This document shows, one piece after another, positions 33,213-41,977 of a stretch of 46,876 nucleotides of DNA. The translations under genes and the position numbers were made by a program. Origin of the DNA: Thermodesulfovibrionia bacterium (GTDB lineage: Bacteria; Nitrospirota; Thermodesulfovibrionia; JACRGW01). The first letter of the stretch is position 1. The number at the start of each line of letters is the position of its first letter. The stretch is taken from assembly GCA_919902995.1 (NCBI GenBank), contig CAKKSD010000043.1, positions 1 to 46,876 on the forward strand, written 5' to 3'. The notes beneath the pieces are model-generated. The model worked only from the letters and a program-made list of their open reading frames with translations, made no database searches and was not told the origin of the DNA.

Positions 33213-33410
33213 TTAACATTTTCGGTCCTCAGCCTTTGCACCGGTTACACTTAAAGAACCAAAGTCTATGGAAAGGGCGGCACGTTTCAATTCCTTATTC
33301 TGCGTGAGGGAGTAGTTTATTGCCTGAGGAAGATCGATCTGCTCCTGGGCAAGAACTGTAATGGGTGCCAGGAAAAAAATCAGTGCAATTACTATCGTAA
33401 TCGGTCTCAT
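33213..33410 (-). pseudogene. N-terminal fragment of a second TolC-like gene
   Basis: The 65-residue frame MRPITIVIALIFFLAPITVLAQEQIDLPQAINYSLTQNKELKRAALSIDFGSLSVTGAKAE matches the N-terminus of the TolC protein downstream, then ends DRKC and a stop. It keeps a full signal peptide and a start fused to the stop of the preceding gene (TGATG), so it occupies the place where tolC would be expected in the operon. The RelBE-like pair lies between the fragment and the intact copy. Confidence 0.85.
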
Positions 33411-34318
33411 CAGTACTTACATCTGCATACTTTCCAGTTAGATACTCCACATGCGGCCCGACTGTTATAGGTTGTGATATCGGTGCCGGGCGGACAAGAA
33501 CAACTTTCAGGTGTGCAATTCAATTCAACTACGCCGCGCACTCCTGATTTAGTAAAACTATAACAGAGATCTGAATAACGGGGACAGCTACTTCCACTGT
33601 CTTTTTCCTCTTCACCCAAACCACCAGCCGCAGCAGCAATCGCTGCAACGGCAGCAACACCACCAAGAAGAAGAAGGGGAGATAGGTCTGTTTTAGGAGC
33701 TGGTGCCTTCTCGTCTGGAGCGCGTTTGGCTGGAGTGGGTGAAGGTGTTTCAGAAGGAGCCGGTGCAGACAATCTTGCCTGCTCCTCTAAATATCTAACC
33801 TGATCCGCTGAAAATTGCAGTGGAGGTGGTGGGTTATCAAGCCAAGACCTTATCTCCGTCGGCTCGAATGGACCGTAGCCTCCATTCCCGCTCACAAGGT
33901 TACTCCCCTTGAGCTCGGGCTTATTATTGCAGAAGGCCTGCACCTGAGCAGCTCCACGGGCACCCGGGAAGAATATGCGTACTTTTCTCCCCTCTTGAGC
34001 AGTACGGCGAATGACATCTCCATAAAAGGGGTTCACAACCCGGAAGTCGAACCCGCCGCATGCCGGAGAATTTGAATCCATCGCTCTTCCCGTTTCATCA
34101 TATAGCGTTGCCTTATAGTTGATCATTGTTCCCGGATCCACATTGAAATCAGAAACCCCAAATGGGTCATGGTTGATTACGATTCTTGCAGGAATCTGAA
34201 TATTTGCTGCAAGGATCTCCGCTGGGAATCCAATAAATACCATCCCAATAGTCAATACTATGCATAAAAACCGACTGATGTGACACCATAAACCCTGCGA
34301 TTTTAAGAAAATGTTCAT
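33410..34318 (-). CDS. Exported Cys-rich protein with internal hydrophobic segment, unknown function
   Basis: 302 residues from ATG 34318 (GGAGG 6 bases upstream; the track starts two codons earlier). A signal peptide (ISRFLCIVLTIGMVFIGFPAEILA) is followed by an N-terminal domain with strand-like segments (ARIVINHDPFGVSDFNV...), a Pro-rich linker (APAPSETPSPTPAK), a hydrophobic Ala/Gly stretch (LLLLGGVAAVAAIAAAAGG) and a C-terminal domain with eight Cys (CPRYSDLC... CTPESCSCP... CG... CRC). The paired Cys suggest disulfides in the periplasm or outside. Same overall layout as the neighbour at 34396. It may be cargo or an accessory of the exporter; no family recognised. Confidence 0.7.
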   Translation of the reverse strand: MNIFLKSQGLWCHISRFLCIVLTIGMVFIGFPAEILAANIQIPARIVINHDPFGVSDFNVDPGTMINYKATLYDETGRAMDSNSPACGGFDFRVVNPFYGDVIRRTAQEGRKVRIFFPGARGAAQVQAFCNNKPELKGSNLVSGNGGYGPFEPTEIRSWLDNPPPPLQFSADQVRYLEEQARLSAPAPSETPSPTPAKRAPDEKAPAPKTDLSPLLLLGGVAAVAAIAAAAGGLGEEEKDSGSSCPRYSDLCYSFTKSGVRGVVELNCTPESCSCPPGTDITTYNSRAACGVSNWKVCRCKY

Positions 34319-34395
34319 AGCCATCCTCCTTTTCTTAATTAATCCTTCGCTTGCCTTGAAGCAAGTTTATTAGCAATTCCCTCAAACTTACTCTT

Positions 34396-35421
34396 TCATC
34401 GAGAAATGGTTTCTGTATAATTAGGTTTATCTTGCCTCTGCATCGTGAAAGTTCCCGAACTTGCCGTCACAGACCCCTTGTGAGTAATCCCCTTGATAAC
34501 ATATTGCAGGGTGGGTTTAGTGTAAGTCCAGTTACCGCCGTCCGACCAGGTGCCGTAGTATGAGCAGGAGGTCATGTTCCTGACGAGCGTTCCGCTGGGA
34601 TCGAAGTTTATTGTACCAGTACAATAATCTGAGCTTCTGTGGACAAGGCTCCACTGCCCGGTAATGGACACTTCTTCGTTATCGCCACCGCCTCCGCCTC
34701 CACTGACAGCCGCTACGAGGCCGCCAGCCGCTAAAACTCCTCCTATTATCAGCCATGGAGGGCCTTTTTCCAGCTTCTCTTGCTTTAATTGTTGTCTTTC
34801 TTCCTCTAACTTTATTTTCTGTTCCTTTTCTCTTGCAATCCTTTCCTGTTCCATTTTCATTTCTTTTTCCTTCAATGAAGGAAGCTTATTAGCAAATGAA
34901 TTGATGATAGGAGGTAGATCATCCAATCCACCTTCTAATTTCTCCTGAAACTCCCATTCAAGTTCACCTGTCGCCACATTTACCAGGCGAAGTGAAATAT
35001 TAACCATGTTGCCAGATTTACCAATTGTTCCCCCTACAACCTTTTCAACACCTAGCAACTTTCCCATTTCAACAAGACATCCAGTTTTCTCACACTGTTC
35101 GCTCTTTTGAAATTGCTGTTTAGAAAAAGTTGCCTTCATGTAATCCTCTCTCACTACCTGAAAATGTTCGGTCTTTACCAAAGAGTTACGAAGACTTGCA
35201 GTTAGATGAGCAATTTCCCCACGTGAGAGAGCATTAGATGTCAGATTTGCTACCGCTATAGTAACTCTCTTCTCTATAGAAATTGGCGGAGAACCAAGTC
35301 CTGATGGCGGTTTTGTTAGCTCGAGTATTAAAGCAAAAAGAAAACAATAAAAGGTAATCGTCTTTCTGAGGAATGGGCCCAAACCCTGTGGTTTTCTAAA
35401 TAATTTCTTAATGTCCTTCAT
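34396..35421 (-). CDS. CsgG/LpoB-like envelope protein with C-terminal beta domain
   Basis: 341 residues. After a hydrophobic leader (TITFYCFLFALILEL), residues 50-185 form a CsgG/LpoB-like domain (RVTIAVANLTSNALSRGEIAHLTASLRNSLVKTEHFQVV; KLLGVEKVVGGTIGKSGNMVNISLRLVNVATGELEW). A charged helix (KEKEMKMEQERIAREKEQKIKLEEERQQLK) leads to a Gly/Ala hydrophobic segment (WLIIGGVLAAGGLVAAVSGGGGGG) and a C-terminal beta domain (ITGQWSLVHRSSDYCTGTINFDPSGTLV), which looks like a lipocalin-type small barrel. It shares a 172-bp near-identical stretch with the next gene. GGGAG upstream of the ATG. Confidence 0.75.
   Translation of the reverse strand: MKDIKKLFRKPQGLGPFLRKTITFYCFLFALILELTKPPSGLGSPPISIEKRVTIAVANLTSNALSRGEIAHLTASLRNSLVKTEHFQVVREDYMKATFSKQQFQKSEQCEKTGCLVEMGKLLGVEKVVGGTIGKSGNMVNISLRLVNVATGELEWEFQEKLEGGLDDLPPIINSFANKLPSLKEKEMKMEQERIAREKEQKIKLEEERQQLKQEKLEKGPPWLIIGGVLAAGGLVAAVSGGGGGGDNEEVSITGQWSLVHRSSDYCTGTINFDPSGTLVRNMTSCSYYGTWSDGGNWTYTKPTLQYVIKGITHKGSVTASSGTFTMQRQDKPNYTETISR
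34941..35112. repeat. 172-bp direct repeat, copy 1 (CsgG-like gene)
   Basis: TCTCCTGAAACTCCC...GCTCTTTTGAAA recurs at 35555-35726 with one mismatch that I can find (CCAGTT against CCGGTT). Flanking coding sequence of the two genes is clearly more diverged. Confidence 0.9.
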
Positions 35422-35465
35422 TTCCGCTCCCTCCTATCTACTTTATCAATCCACTATTTATCATC

Positions 35466-37137
35466 TTATTTTATTGTTATTGCATATTTAGAAACAAGAT
35501 TTTTAGCAAATGAATTTATGATAGGAGATAGATCATTCAATTTGCCCTTGATCTTCTCCTGAAACTCCCATTCAAGTTCACCTGTCGCCACATTTACCAG
35601 GCGAAGTGAAATATTAACCATGTTGCCAGATTTACCAATTGTTCCCCCTACAACCTTTTCAACACCTAGCAACTTTCCCATTTCAACAAGACATCCGGTT
35701 TTCTCACACTGTTCGCTCTTTTGAAAATTCTTTTTAGAAAAAGTTGCCTTCATATATTCCTCACTCACCACTCGAAAATGCCCTGTTTTTACTAATGCGT
35801 CACGAAGATTCGCCGTTATTGGTGTAATTTCATCATGAGTAAAAGCACTGGCTGTTAGATTTGCTACGACAATTGTTATACGCTCACTTTTGGAAATTGC
35901 CCTTCTCTTTGCAATAATTGGTGCAATATGCAAGTCTGATTCCATGCTAAGCTCTGCAGATTCAATCTTAACCGTTAAATCTTTCACAAACCCTTCTCTT
36001 AATAATTTTATCTTGGCGGTTGTGCCAGGAATTAATACAGCTATCTTTTTAGAAAACTCTACGGTTCCTTTAATGTCCATGTCGTTCAATTTAATAATTA
36101 CATCTCCCTTTAAAATACCTGCCTTTTCAGCAGAATCTCCTGAAAATGTGTCTACAACCTCTACGCCGATAATTTCTCCTCTGGTATAATCTCTTATATT
36201 CACTCCAATCATTCCTCTTCCGCCCCTATACTGCCATGCCTTTTCTTTGTCTCCCATTACATAGTAAATAAGTGAGAGGAGATGACTTATGTCGTAATCC
36301 AAAACCTCCTTTGACTTCTTTATAAGGTTTATAGCAGTTTCGCTGTCTCCAAGCCCGAGATAAGAAAATGCCTTACCCTCAAATGCGTCCTGCATTAAAG
36401 ATTTGTTGTTTTGCTTGCTATTTTCAAAGAAACTGTTAAAATCTTTTAATGCCTCTTCAAAATTTCCTCTTCTAAAGTAAGACCAACCTCTGCCGAAAAG
36501 GTAAACCTCATGCCTTGGATCCAATTCCAATAACTTGTTTAAATCTAATATAGCCCCATCGTAATATCCTTTCCTGTAATAGGCATTACTCCTACCCTCA
36601 AGGGCATCTTTCAAGGCAAATCTGTTGTCAGGCTTAATATATTTCAGTGCCTCAGTAAAATCCTTTATCGCCTTTGCATAATCTCCTTTTCTAAAGTAAG
36701 ACCACCCCCTGCCACGAAGGGATACCTCATCTTCACGAAGGGATACCTCATCGTTTGGATCAAGACTCAATGCGCCATTAAAGTTCCTTACTGCATCATC
36801 ATAATTTCCCTGCAAGTAATAAGACCACCCTAAATACTCATAACTCGATTGAAACTGAGGCCCTTCAGGTCTAAGTTCAATTACTTTTTGAAATGCAGGT
36901 ATCGCCTCATTAATAATTACCTTTATAATAATAAGCTACTCCGAGCAAGTACCATCCAGGGGCATATGATTTGTCTGTTGCAATTGCCTTTTTTGCATTT
37001 GAAATTCCCGCATCGTATCTTTCCTTTTCTATGAAATTCTTTGCTATTATTGCATGGTCTGATGCCGTTATACACCCTGTCTCAAAAATAGAAAATATTA
37101 TCAATAGAAAAAGAATAAAAAACTTCAATTTCCTCAT
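35466..37137 (-). pseudogene. Frameshifted TPR - PDZ - CsgG/LpoB-like lipoprotein gene
   Basis: Two track ORFs (36910-37194 and 35466-36815) are halves of one gene. The first starts at ATG 37137 with a lipoprotein-type signal (RKLKFFILFLLIIFSIFETGC), enters a TPR and stops after YYYKGNY; one base out of frame the sequence continues NEAIPAFQKVIELRPEG and joins the second ORF. The likely lesion is an extra T in TATTAAT near 36910. Downstream are TPR repeats, a PDZ domain (MIGVNIRDYTRGEIIGVEVVDTFSGDSAEKAGILKGDVIIKLND) and a CsgG/LpoB-like domain (ITIVVANLTASAF...). A 21-base tandem duplication encodes DEVSLRE-DEVSLRG. It could be a sequencing or assembly error rather than a true pseudogene. Confidence 0.75.
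35555..35726. repeat. 172-bp direct repeat, copy 2 (TPR-PDZ-CsgG-like gene)
   Basis: Partner of the copy at 34941-35112, 614 bases away, same orientation. It encodes KSEQCEKTGCLVEMGKLLGV and the following core of the CsgG/LpoB-like domain. Confidence 0.9.
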
Positions 37138-37179
37138 ATACTTAACTCCAATTTGTTCATTCTTTCTTTTCTTCTGTCC

Positions 37180-37223
37180 AATAATAAAAGGCATCCTGAA
37201 ATATCAGGATGCCTTTTATTATT
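37180..37223. terminator. Bidirectional rho-independent terminator, 20-bp perfect stem
   Basis: AATAATAAAAGGCATCCTGA and its exact reverse complement flank a 4-base loop (AATA). The lower stem gives a T-rich 3' side on both strands (CCTTTTATTATT). It lies downstream of ychF and upstream of the lipoprotein gene, so it separates the housekeeping operon from the exporter locus. Confidence 0.85.
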
Positions 37224-37250
37224 TACGAAAAATTCTTGTAAGAGATTAAA

Positions 37251-37280
37251 AGTGAGTGAGTGAGTGAGTGAGTGAGTGAG
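37251..37280. repeat. (GTGA)n tetranucleotide repeat, about 7 copies
   Basis: AGTGAGTGAG... runs 30 bases without interruption in the gap between the terminator and ychF. A slippage-prone microsatellite in noncoding DNA; the rest of 37224-37471 shows nothing I can name. Confidence 0.9.
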
Positions 37281-37471
37281 GGGAAATTCTGGGCCAATAC
37301 CCTTGCAAGTTTCTTGGTTTCAACCAAGCTGATTGAACTATGGACAGGGAGTTATTTACCCCATTTCTCCTCCAAAATGATATATTTATATCATACTTTA
37401 ATCACAATGTCAAGAATTTTCTCTTTCCGTGTAGGACATCAGCTACACCATAGCGACAAACCACTTTGGAA

Positions 37472-38566
37472 CTATGCGTGGAACCTGAAAAAGGCTATAT
37501 CTCCGTCCTGGATAATATATTCCTTTCCCTCAATACTGAGTAGCCCTCTATGTTTAACTTCCTGTGGTGAGCCGAGTGTTATAAGGTCTTTGTATTTCAT
37601 GATCTCTGCCTTTATAAAGCCCTTCTCCATGTCTGAGTGTATCTTACCTGCTGACTTCTCAGCTGTAGTTCCCTGAGGTATACTCCACGCCCTGACCTCT
37701 TCTCCAACAACTGTGAAGAATGTGATAAGTCCAAGGAGTTCATAGCTCACCCTGATCAGACGGTCAAGGCTTGTGGTCTCTATACTGAGTTCCTTCAGAA
37801 AATCCATCCGCTCCTCTTCCGACAATGAGGCTATTTCTGCCTCTGCCTTTCCACTAATAAGTATAGCCTTCGCTCCTTCTTTACTGGCAAATTTAAATAC
37901 CGCCTCGATCCACGGAGAAAGTTTCTTTGAATCACTCTCTTCTCCGTTGGCGACATAGAGAACAGGTTTTGAACTCAGAAGAAAATAGTCTTTCATCCAT
38001 TCATTCTCTTTGTCAGATATTATTAATGACCTTGCTACATTCCCTATGTTAAGATGATCCTTAAGTTTTCTAAGGAAACCCATTTCTGAATCAGCCCTTT
38101 TATCGCCTGTCTTTGATGCCCTGTCGACTTTATCTAACCTCTTCTCTATTATTTCAATATCGGCAAGGATTAGCTCTGTATTAGCTATCTCTATGTCCCT
38201 TTCAGGGTTTATATCTCCGGGTATATGACCAACATCAGGTTCTTTAAAGCACCTCACAATATGGATAATGGCATCCACATCTCTTATATGACTAAGAAAT
38301 TTGTTTCCCAAACCTTCACCCTGGCTTGCGCCTTTGACAAGACCTGCAATATCTATAAACTCAATTTTTGCAGGAGTGAGTTTTTTTGGATGAAAAAGTT
38401 CCCCTAATTTTTTAAGGCGTGCATCAGGGACATCAACAATACCAATATTCGGTTCTACAGTAGAGAAAGGGTATTTGGCTATCAGTGCCTCAGAATTGGT
38501 GAGCGTATTAAATATTGTGGATTTCCCAACATTAGGAAGGCCTACTATACCGCAGGTTAAAGGCAA
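37472..38566 (-). CDS. ychF: Redox-regulated ATPase YchF (OLA1 family)
   Basis: A 364-residue Obg-related P-loop protein that prefers ATP and associates with ribosomes and stress responses. G1 is GLPNVGKST, switch/G3 DIAGLV, and VANGEE occupies the place of the NKxD motif, as expected for YchF. The C-terminal TGS domain is present (ITFFTVVGEEVRAWSIPQGTTAEKSAGKIHSDMEKGFI). TTG start overlapping the pth stop by 10 bases; its position matches the family N-terminus (MPLTCGIVGLPNVGKS). Confidence 0.97.
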   Translation of the reverse strand: MPLTCGIVGLPNVGKSTIFNTLTNSEALIAKYPFSTVEPNIGIVDVPDARLKKLGELFHPKKLTPAKIEFIDIAGLVKGASQGEGLGNKFLSHIRDVDAIIHIVRCFKEPDVGHIPGDINPERDIEIANTELILADIEIIEKRLDKVDRASKTGDKRADSEMGFLRKLKDHLNIGNVARSLIISDKENEWMKDYFLLSSKPVLYVANGEESDSKKLSPWIEAVFKFASKEGAKAILISGKAEAEIASLSEEERMDFLKELSIETTSLDRLIRVSYELLGLITFFTVVGEEVRAWSIPQGTTAEKSAGKIHSDMEKGFIKAEIMKYKDLITLGSPQEVKHRGLLSIEGKEYIIQDGDIAFFRFHA

Positions 38567-39153
38567 TTTATTAAAATTTCGAATTTAGAATTTCTTGTGT
38601 TATACGTATTCATTGCTGCTGTTACACCGTCTTTAATTATCGTAACTGTTGCTTCAGCAGCCATATGTACTGCTTCGGTAGCTGAAGGTATTTCGGTTTT
38701 TTTGAAAGGTCTCAGGACATAACTTTCAGTCTCTTCCTTATCCTCCGGTTTTCCTATCCCTATCCTTAACCGTATAAAACGATCAGTTCCTATTGCATCT
38801 ATAACCGATTGTATTCCTTTATGACCGCCTGAACTACCCTTATGTCTTATCCTGATTTTACCTAATCCAATATCCATATCATCAGAGATAATTAAGAGGT
38901 CTGATGTCTCTGCCCTGAGGCCTTTAAGGATACTCCTTACTGCTTTGCCGCTGAGGTTCATAAATGTCTGCGGTTTTGCCAGAATTACCTTTTCACCCAC
39001 TATAAGACCTTTACTCCAGATAGAATAGAACCCCTTCCTGTTCAGTTTTATTCCGCATTCTGAGGCAAGTTTATCAATCACCATGAAACCGAGGTTATGT
39101 CTGCTCTTTGAATAGCTACGACCTGGATTGCCCAAGCCAACAATTACCTTCAA
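38557..39153 (-). CDS. pth: Peptidyl-tRNA hydrolase
   Basis: Recycles peptidyl-tRNA released from stalled ribosomes. Seen are VGLGNPGRSYSKSRHNLGFMV with the catalytic His, AKPQTFMNLSGKAV, and ISDDMDIGLGKIRIRHKGSSGGHKGIQSV with the conserved Asp. 198 residues, normal. TTG start 6 bases after AGAGG; a nearby ATG is out of frame. The last residues (NTRNSKFEILINCL) extend slightly past the usual end. Confidence 0.97.
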   Translation of the reverse strand: MKVIVGLGNPGRSYSKSRHNLGFMVIDKLASECGIKLNRKGFYSIWSKGLIVGEKVILAKPQTFMNLSGKAVRSILKGLRAETSDLLIISDDMDIGLGKIRIRHKGSSGGHKGIQSVIDAIGTDRFIRLRIGIGKPEDKEETESYVLRPFKKTEIPSATEAVHMAAEATVTIIKDGVTAAMNTYNTRNSKFEILINCL

Positions 39154-39182
39154 TCATTGCCTCTCTGAGGGGGATGGTGGTA

Positions 39183-39875
39183 CTATTTCTCAGCCTTCTT
39201 TTCTGGCTTTTCTTCAACCTTTTCTTCAGTCTCCTTAGGTTTCTTTACGAGTTCTGGTTCTTTCATTTCTACAGGAGCGGCTGTTGCTGTAAGGATCTCC
39301 TCAAGTTTTCCCTCAGAGATAGGTGGAACAACAGATACAATAACCTCACCTGCATCGGCAAGAATCCTTAAATCCTTCCCGACTGTTATATCACTTACAT
39401 GGATCGAATCCCCAACATCAAGGGCTGATGCATCCACCTCTAACTTTTCAGGGATCATTGTCGGAAGCCCCTCAATATCCACCTCTCTCGTTATATACTG
39501 GAGAATACCACCTTTCTGTTTAACCCCTACAGGCTCTTTCCCTACTATAATTACAGGTACAGTCATACGAATCTTCTCTTTCAGAGAAATCTCGAAAAAA
39601 TCTGCATGGAGTATCTCCCCATTTATAGGGTCGAGCTGATAGTCACGTATAATCGCAATTTTTTCAGAACCATCTCCGATCTGGATGTTTATGAGTGCCT
39701 GTTCACCTGATTCTGAAGACAGGACTTTTACTATCTCCTTATGGTCTACCATAAGAGGTGTAGATTTACCACCCTTATACATAACGGCAGGGATCTTTCC
39801 CATACGTCTGAGTTTCCTTGAATGCCCTTTTCCTGAAATATCCCTTAGTTCTGCCTTAAGGTTTACCTTTTCCAT
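39183..39875 (-). CDS. rplY: 50S ribosomal protein L25 (general stress protein Ctc type)
   Basis: 230 residues: an N-terminal 5S-rRNA-binding L25 domain (LKAELRDISGKGHSRKLRRMGKIPAVMYKGG) plus the C-terminal TL5/Ctc beta domain (DVEGLPTMIPEKLEVDASALDVGDSIHVSDI) and a charged Lys/Glu tail (EETEEKVEEKPEKKAEK) that may be disordered. GGGAGG lies 5 bases before the ATG. Adjacent to prs and pth, as in many bacteria. Confidence 0.96.
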   Translation of the reverse strand: MEKVNLKAELRDISGKGHSRKLRRMGKIPAVMYKGGKSTPLMVDHKEIVKVLSSESGEQALINIQIGDGSEKIAIIRDYQLDPINGEILHADFFEISLKEKIRMTVPVIIVGKEPVGVKQKGGILQYITREVDIEGLPTMIPEKLEVDASALDVGDSIHVSDITVGKDLRILADAGEVIVSVVPPISEGKLEEILTATAAPVEMKEPELVKKPKETEEKVEEKPEKKAEK

Positions 39876-39890
39876 TGTTTCCTCCCTAAT

Positions 39891-40844
39891 TTATACAAAC
39901 AGTGAGCTCACAGAACTCTCCTCATGGATCCTCTTAACTGCTTCACCCAGGAGGGGTGCGACAGAGAGGACGGTTAGTTTTTTACATTCCTCCTTCTTGT
40001 GATCTAAAGATATAGTGTTTGTCACAATTACCTCACTTAAATTAGATTCATTAAGCCTTTTTATTGCAGGTCCGGAAAGTACCGCATGTGTACAGGCTGC
40101 AAATACCTTCGTAGCACCCTTATTTTTGAGGGCAGAGACCGCCTGGGTTATAGTACCTGCTGTATCTATCATATCATCGAGAAGTAACACCTCTTTCCCT
40201 TCTACATCACCAACAATGTTCATTGATTCCGCAACATTTGCTTCGACTCTCCTTTTATCAACAATAGCTATAGATGTATTGAGTCTCTTGGCAAATGCCC
40301 TTGCCCTCTCAACACCCCCTGCATCAGGAGAAACAACAACAAGTTTTGAAGATTCCTTTTTCCTGAGGTAATCGAGCAGTACAGGTGTTGCATAGAGATG
40401 ATCAACCGGGATATTGAAAAATCCCTGTATCTGGGCTGCGTGGAGGTCCACAGTCAACAACCTGTCTGCACCTGCAGCAGATATAAGGTCAGCAACAAGT
40501 TTAGCTGTAATAGGGACTCGGGGCTGAACCTTTCTGTCCTGTCTCGCATAACCATAATAGGGGATTACTGCTGTAATCCTTCTGGCTGACGCCCTCTTTA
40601 AAGCATCAATCATTATGAGAAGTTCCATTAGATTATGGTTAACAGGGGCACTTGTAGGCTGAAGTACGAATACATCCATACCTCTCACATTTTCATTAAT
40701 CTGTACCATCACTTCGCCATCACTGAAAGTACCCACCGTTGAGTCACCAAGAGGCTCTTTGAGAAAGTCGCAGATCTCAACGGCAAGTTTCTTATTGGCA
40801 TTCCCGGAAAATAATTTCATCCCGCTTGGCATAATCTCCCCCAT
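39891..40844 (-). CDS. prs: Ribose-phosphate pyrophosphokinase
   Basis: Makes PRPP from ribose-5-phosphate and ATP for purine, pyrimidine, His, Trp and NAD synthesis. Recognised from MKLFSGNANKKLAVEICDFL, the metal/ATP region RQDRKVQPRVPITAKLVADLI, and the PRPP-binding loop VLLLDDMIDTAGTI. 317 residues, normal. Three in-frame ATGs (40844, 40832, 40820) are possible; the third gives the most family-like N-terminus, but GGGGGAG favours neither clearly. Downstream of tRNA-Gln. Confidence 0.97.
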   Translation of the reverse strand: MGEIMPSGMKLFSGNANKKLAVEICDFLKEPLGDSTVGTFSDGEVMVQINENVRGMDVFVLQPTSAPVNHNLMELLIMIDALKRASARRITAVIPYYGYARQDRKVQPRVPITAKLVADLISAAGADRLLTVDLHAAQIQGFFNIPVDHLYATPVLLDYLRKKESSKLVVVSPDAGGVERARAFAKRLNTSIAIVDKRRVEANVAESMNIVGDVEGKEVLLLDDMIDTAGTITQAVSALKNKGATKVFAACTHAVLSGPAIKRLNESNLSEVIVTNTISLDHKKEECKKLTVLSVAPLLGEAVKRIHEESSVSSLFV

Positions 40845-40869
40845 TAACTACCGGTTTAAAAGCTTTTAG

Positions 40870-40939
40870 TTCGGAGTTAGGAGAAATCATTTTGCTTAAC
40901 TTCTTTCAGAACTCCAAACTCTGAACTCTAAACTCCGAA
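40870..40939. repeat. 7-bp periodic repeat with inverted flank, between tRNA-Gln and prs
   Basis: Four 7-bp units AACTCCA, AACTCTG, AACTCTA, AACTCCG at 40910-40937. TTCGGAGTT at 40870-40878 is an exact inverted copy of AACTCCGAA at 40931-40939, so the tRNA 3' trailer can form a long hairpin. Confidence 0.75.
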
Positions 40940-40945
40940 TTTACT

Positions 40946-41019
40946 TGGCTCGGAGGCAGGGACTCGAACCCCGATCGAGAGCTCCAAAGGCTCCTGTCCT
41001 ACCATTGGACGACCTCCGA
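40946..41019 (-). tRNA. tRNA-Gln (anticodon TTG)
   Basis: A 74-base tRNA with encoded CCA. Acceptor TCGGAGG/CCTCCGA begins with U1-A72, typical of tRNA-Gln. Anticodon loop CTTTGGA, and T arm GGGG-TTCGAGT-CCCT. Lies between ispE and prs. Confidence 0.95.
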
Positions 41020-41066
41020 ATTAAGTCAGCAATATTATCTTTAGACCTTTCTTACTCAGAACTTAC

Positions 41067-41933
41067 CTAATAAGGTAACTCCTTAAGGGTCTTCACTACA
41101 AATACTTTATACCCCTTAAACCTCCTTGAGGCATCTTCTGCTGACTTCTTTTCTGAGAAGATACCAAAGACTGTAGAACCACTTCCGGACATAAGAGATA
41201 TCTCTGCCCCTGAATCTATTAGTTCTTTCTTTATACTGGATATAACAGGATATTTACTTCCTGTTACCCTTTCCAGGTCGTTAATATATTCACCAAACCT
41301 CTTGTTAAACCGTGGAAGTTTAATACTATCTCTTCTTTTTGTCAATAATTTAGTATCCTGTTCTTTTTCTCTTAACCTATTGTAGTTATTATACGCCCAG
41401 GAGGTAGACACAGCGAAGGAGGGTTTTACAAGCAGTACCCATGCATTGAGTGGTTTAACAGGAGTGAGGATATCGCCTCTACCCTTTGCATGAGCTGAGG
41501 GACCAAAAAGAAAAAAGGGGACATCAGAACCGAGCCTGCTTCCAAAATGCATTAGTTTTTTTTTATTGAAGTTGAGTCCCCACAACATATTCAGTCCGAC
41601 CAGTGTGGCAGCACCATCGCTACTGCCTCCTCCAAGTCCTGATGCCACTGGAATATTTTTCTTGAGTCTGATCCTTACTCCGATATCTTCGGTCTCTTTC
41701 TTAAGAATCTTGTACGCCTTGTAAATAATATTTTCTTCTCCATTCTTAATGACCTCTCCTTCTGTGACGATCTCTATACCTTTCTCTATTGTTTCAAAAG
41801 TGAGTTCATCGAATAAACCCACCATCTGCATTGTTGTTGCTATCTCGTGGTAACCATCCGGTCTCAACTCCTTAACCCTCAGACCAAGGTTAATCTTTGC
41901 TGGAGTTTTTATTAAAATCTTTTTTTTCGTCAT
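41067..41933 (-). CDS. ispE: 4-diphosphocytidyl-2-C-methyl-D-erythritol kinase
   Basis: GHMP kinase of the non-mevalonate isoprenoid pathway. KINLGLRVKELRPDGYHEI carries the catalytic Lys/His region, PVASGLGGGSSDGAATL is the ATP-binding Gly-rich loop with the active Asp, and MSGSGSTVFGIF is GHMP motif 3. 288 residues, normal. It shows that the organism makes isoprenoids by the MEP route. Confidence 0.96.
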   Translation of the reverse strand: MTKKKILIKTPAKINLGLRVKELRPDGYHEIATTMQMVGLFDELTFETIEKGIEIVTEGEVIKNGEENIIYKAYKILKKETEDIGVRIRLKKNIPVASGLGGGSSDGAATLVGLNMLWGLNFNKKKLMHFGSRLGSDVPFFLFGPSAHAKGRGDILTPVKPLNAWVLLVKPSFAVSTSWAYNNYNRLREKEQDTKLLTKRRDSIKLPRFNKRFGEYINDLERVTGSKYPVISSIKKELIDSGAEISLMSGSGSTVFGIFSEKKSAEDASRRFKGYKVFVVKTLKELPY

Positions 41934-41977
41934 CGGGAATTTTGGCTGTGGTATTTCTCTGGGTAATCCTGTGAGTC

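Noticed and set aside
37251-37280. (GTGA)n as part of a CRISPR or regulatory array
   Set aside because: No spacers or longer repeat units; a simple microsatellite. No CRISPR array was seen anywhere in the window.
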